Source of the DNA: SZUA-430 sp034440175 | GTDB taxonomy: Bacteria > Pseudomonadota > Alphaproteobacteria > Micropepsales > Micropepsaceae | Assembly: GCA_034440175.1 (NCBI GenBank) | Contig: JAWXBO010000147.1 | Span: 1-8,245, forward strand | DNA length: 8,245 nucleotides | Reading direction: 5' to 3' | Shown: one piece after another, positions 6,691-8,245 of the stretch | Layout of the letters: each line of letters begins with the position of its first letter | Numbering within the stretch: position 1 is the stretch's first letter | Position numbers and translations under genes: made by a program | Notes under the pieces: generated by a model | Databases searched by the model: none | What the model was told of the DNA's origin: nothing | The model's input: the letters and a program-made list of their open reading frames with translations, nothing else

Positions 6691-7731
6691 ATGCAACGTC
6701 ACTTGAACACGCTCTACATCACCACCGAAAATTCCTGGGTCAACAAGGACGGCGCCAATGTGGTCGTGTCCGTGGACGGAGTAGAGCGTGGCCGCGTGCC
6801 CGTCCACATGATCGGCAGCATTGTGTGTGTTGGCCGCGTCTCGGTGTCGCCGCCTCTGATGGGCTTTTGTACCGAACAAGGCGTCAGCATCGCCTACCTC
6901 ACCCACTACGGCCGCTTCTTGGCGCGCGTCGAAGGGCCGGTGTCGGGCAACGTGCTTCTGCGGCGCGAACAATATCGCCGCGCCGATAGCCCAGACGCCA
7001 CCGCCGCGTTGGCCCGCTCCATCGTCATCGCAAAAACGCTGAACCAACGCACCGTGCTGCGCCGCGCCCTGCGCGACCATCAAAGCGCGATGACGGCTGA
7101 CGCCGTTTCCGCCCTCAACACGGCCGAGGCGCGCCTCAGCGACGTGGCGCGACGCTGCCTCAAACCCCAAACAACGGATGAGCTGCGCGGGCTGGAAGGC
7201 GAGGCGGCCCGCTGTTACTTCGCCGTTTTCGATCATCTGATCGTGCAGCAAAAAGAAGCGTTTGCATTCAAGGGCCGCACACGGCGGCCGCCGTTGGATG
7301 CCGTCAATGCGTTGCTCTCGCTGCTCTACACCTTGCTCACTCACGATTGCCGCTCGGCCTGCGAAGCTTTCGGTCTCGATCCGGCTGTCGGCTTTCTCCA
7401 CCGCGACCGGCCCGGCCGCCCAAGCCTGGCGCTGGATTTGATGGAAGAGCTGCGTCCCGTCATTGCCGATCGCGTGGCGTTGTCGTTGATCAATCGCCGC
7501 CAGGTGTCGACGTCTGATTTTCAAACCTTGGAGAACGGCGCGGTCCTGCTGAACGACGACGCGCGCAAAACCGTTTTGACGGTCTATCAGGAGCGTAAAA
7601 AGGAAAATATTCAGCATCCGTTTCTGGATGAACCCGCGTCGTTCGGATTGATGCCCTATCTTCAGGCGCAATTGTTGGCGCGTCATCTGCGCGGCGATCT
7701 GGATGCTTATCCGCCTTTCGTTTGGAAATAG
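6691..7731 (+). CDS. cas1: Cas1 integrase, type I-C
   Basis: Cas1 is the DNA integrase that joins prespacers to the leader-repeat junction, as a complex with Cas2 (and Cas4 in this subtype). The 346-aa length is usual. The N-terminal beta domain begins MQRHLNTLYITTENSWVNKD. In the alpha-helical catalytic domain the metal ligands are Glu169 (LRGLEGEAAR, 165-174), His237 (GFLHRDRPGRPSL, 234-246) and Asp249 (LALDLMEELRP), with Glu252 or Glu253 nearby. The block RRPPLDAVNALLSLLY (198-213) is also typical of Cas1. The start is supported by GGAGGAGGA (6672-6680), which lies inside the end of cas4 and ten bases upstream of the ATG. The gap to cas4 is six bases. The gene appears intact. Confidence 0.97.
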   Translation: MQRHLNTLYITTENSWVNKDGANVVVSVDGVERGRVPVHMIGSIVCVGRVSVSPPLMGFCTEQGVSIAYLTHYGRFLARVEGPVSGNVLLRREQYRRADSPDATAALARSIVIAKTLNQRTVLRRALRDHQSAMTADAVSALNTAEARLSDVARRCLKPQTTDELRGLEGEAARCYFAVFDHLIVQQKEAFAFKGRTRRPPLDAVNALLSLLYTLLTHDCRSACEAFGLDPAVGFLHRDRPGRPSLALDLMEELRPVIADRVALSLINRRQVSTSDFQTLENGAVLLNDDARKTVLTVYQERKKENIQHPFLDEPASFGLMPYLQAQLLARHLRGDLDAYPPFVWK

Positions 7732-7743
7732 GGAACACGTGAA

Positions 7744-8034
7744 ATGTTGGTCTTGGTCAGCTATGATGTCAGCACCGAATCACCGGGCGGCAAGCGGCGT
7801 CTGCGGCGTGTGGCGCGCGCCTGCAAGGATTTTGGCCAGCGCGTCCAGTACTCGGTTTTCGAATGCGAGGTCGATCCCGCCCAATGGACGGAACTGAAAA
7901 ATCGCCTGCTGAACGAGATCGACGTCAAGACCGACAGTTTGCGGTTTTACTACCTGGGTTCGAACTGGCGAAGGCGGGTCGAACACGCCGGCGCCAAGGC
8001 CGCCATCGACTTCGACGAACCGCTGATTATGTGA
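7744..8034 (+). CDS. cas2: Cas2, adaptation complex subunit
   Basis: Cas2 dimers bridge two Cas1 dimers and hold the prespacer DNA. The 96-aa length is normal. The first beta strand MLVLVSYDVS carries the conserved Asp8, and the protein continues through a basic helix (KRRLRRVARACKDFG, 17-31) to the strand RVQYSVFECEVDP (33-45), consistent with the ferredoxin-like fold. The segment DSLRFYYLGSNWRRRVEHAG (64-83) resembles the C-terminal strand seen in type I-C Cas2 proteins. The start follows the cas1 stop by 12 bp, with GGGAA (7731-7735) as a plausible, moderate ribosome binding site. It is the last gene before the leader. Confidence 0.96.
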   Translation: MLVLVSYDVSTESPGGKRRLRRVARACKDFGQRVQYSVFECEVDPAQWTELKNRLLNEIDVKTDSLRFYYLGSNWRRRVEHAGAKAAIDFDEPLIM

Positions 8035-8077
8035 GCGCGAACCGGGAGCATACATGCAATCCCCGTCAGGTTCGCGC
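8035..8077 (+). repeat. Inverted repeat (long hairpin) directly after cas2
   Basis: GCGCGAACC (8035-8043) and GGTTCGCGC (8069-8077) are perfect 9-base reverse complements separated by 25 bases. Inside the loop, CGGG (8043-8046) can pair with CCCG (8062-8065), and GCAT (8048-8051) with ATGC (8054-8057), so most of the 43 bases can fold into one long, interrupted stem. It begins on the base after the cas2 stop. No T run follows, so a classical intrinsic terminator is unlikely. It could mark the end of the cas mRNA, bind a protein or form part of the leader. Confidence 0.7.
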
Positions 8078-8163
8078 GAGCGGGAAGCCATTGCCGCAAC
8101 AAGAAAATTGCCATCCAGACCCGCCCGGCATCATTCTCCAACACCAAGTTCATTCGAGGTACG

Positions 8164-8195
8164 CGCAACCAACCCCATTTCACGTTCGCAACCAA
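8164..8195 (+). repeat. Direct repeat of CGCAACCAA in the array-proximal leader
   Basis: The nine bases CGCAACCAA occur at 8164-8172 and again at 8187-8195, 23 bp apart start to start, or just over two helical turns. The second copy ends 17 bp before the first repeat. A related CGCAACAA is at 8095-8102. The position suits a leader-anchoring element for the adaptation complex or a regulator site, but this is inference. Confidence 0.5.
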
Positions 8196-8212
8196 AGTGT
8201 TAGACGAAAGCC

Positions 8213-8245
8213 GTCGTGCCCCCCCGGGGGCGCGTGGATTGAAAC
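8213..8245 (+). CRISPR. First repeat of a type I-C CRISPR array (array continues beyond the window)
   Basis: The last 33 bases begin GTCGTGCCC and end GCGTGGATTGAAAC, the typical 3' end of type I-C repeats. An imperfect palindrome pairs 8215-8222 with 8227-8234 (CGTGCCCC with GGGGCGCG, one T-G wobble), leaving a four-base loop that could close by one more C-G pair. The 11 bases after the stem (8235-8245, TGGATTGAAAC) equal the length of the 5' handle left by Cas5c in characterised I-C systems. Only one copy is visible, so the 5' boundary and the spacers cannot be determined here. Its adjacency to cas2, the correct subtype-specific end and the hairpin make the identification secure. Confidence 0.92.

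Larger units (their letters stand above)
8035..8212 (+). promoter_or_regulatory. CRISPR leader
   Basis: This 178-bp non-coding stretch between the cas2 stop and the first repeat is in the position of a CRISPR leader, which carries the pre-crRNA promoter and the signals that direct integration to the first repeat. It contains a strong inverted repeat next to cas2 (8035-8077), an ATTGCC direct repeat (8090-8095 and 8107-8112) flanking an A-rich patch, and a CGCAACCAA repeat close to the array. TTGCCA (8108-8113) is a possible -35 box, but I find no convincing -10 at the right spacing and no clear IHF consensus. A 49-codon ORF (8054-8203) inside it is probably spurious. Confidence 0.75.

Noticed and set aside
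6643..7686. 347-codon open frame on the minus strand opposite cas1
   Set aside because: It lies fully antisense to a clear Cas1 gene, has no recognisable protein features (His/Gln/Arg-rich composition) and results from the strong codon bias of the + strand gene.
8035..8077. Inverted repeat after cas2 as a rho-independent terminator
   Set aside because: No T run follows the stem and the 25-base loop is long, so the terminator reading is not supported.
8054..8203. 49-codon ORF in the leader with GGGAG five bases before its ATG
   Set aside because: The product is low-complexity, rich in Ser, Pro and Arg, overlaps the leader hairpin and has no recognisable fold; most likely chance.
1..8245. A previously undescribed defence system or accessory gene in the locus
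   Set aside because: Every substantial + strand gene is a standard type I-C component with short or no gaps; no extra gene fits between them.

Overview
The window holds an apparently complete type I-C (formerly Dvulg) CRISPR-Cas locus on the + strand, in the canonical order cas3 - cas5c - cas8c (with cas11c nested inside) - cas7c - cas4 - cas1 - cas2 - leader - first CRISPR repeat. The base composition (GC-rich, many GCC/CGC/GGC codons) suggests a GC-rich bacterium, most likely a member of the Pseudomonadota, but nothing here fixes the taxon. No transposon, tRNA or rRNA is visible.

Layout. Positions 1-105 hold the N-terminus of a divergent minus-strand gene of unknown function, which looks like a small membrane or signal-anchored protein and runs off the left edge. 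Positions 106-202 are a short AT-rich divergent promoter region, with a good sigma70-like promoter facing left and only a weak one facing the cas genes. cas3 (203-2542) is followed by a 47-bp gap containing a small hairpin. cas5c, cas8c and cas7c (2590-6027) are tightly packed and partly overlapping. cas4, cas1 and cas2 (6040-8034) follow with gaps of 6-12 bp. A 178-bp leader (8035-8212) contains a strong inverted repeat just after cas2 and an iterated 9-base motif nearer the array. The window ends on what appears to be the last base of the first repeat (8213-8245); the spacers lie beyond the right edge.

How the parts work together. Cas1-Cas2, with Cas4 trimming and orienting PAM-containing ends, would insert new spacers at the leader end of the array. 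Cas5c replaces Cas6: it would cut the pre-crRNA at the base of the repeat hairpin and leave an 11-nt 5' handle. Cas5c, Cas7c, Cas8c and Cas11c would form Cascade/I-C on the crRNA, and the HD-helicase Cas3 would degrade the bound target. All the catalytic residues I can check by eye are present, apart from one uncertain position in Cas5c (His where Bacillus halodurans Cas5d appears to have Tyr).

Novelty. This is a well-known system and I see no undescribed one. The most valuable non-obvious items are the unannotated internal gene cas11c with a near-ideal ribosome binding site inside cas8c, the structured leader, the His-for-Tyr position in Cas5c, and the drop in GC content across cas8c compared with cas4-cas1.
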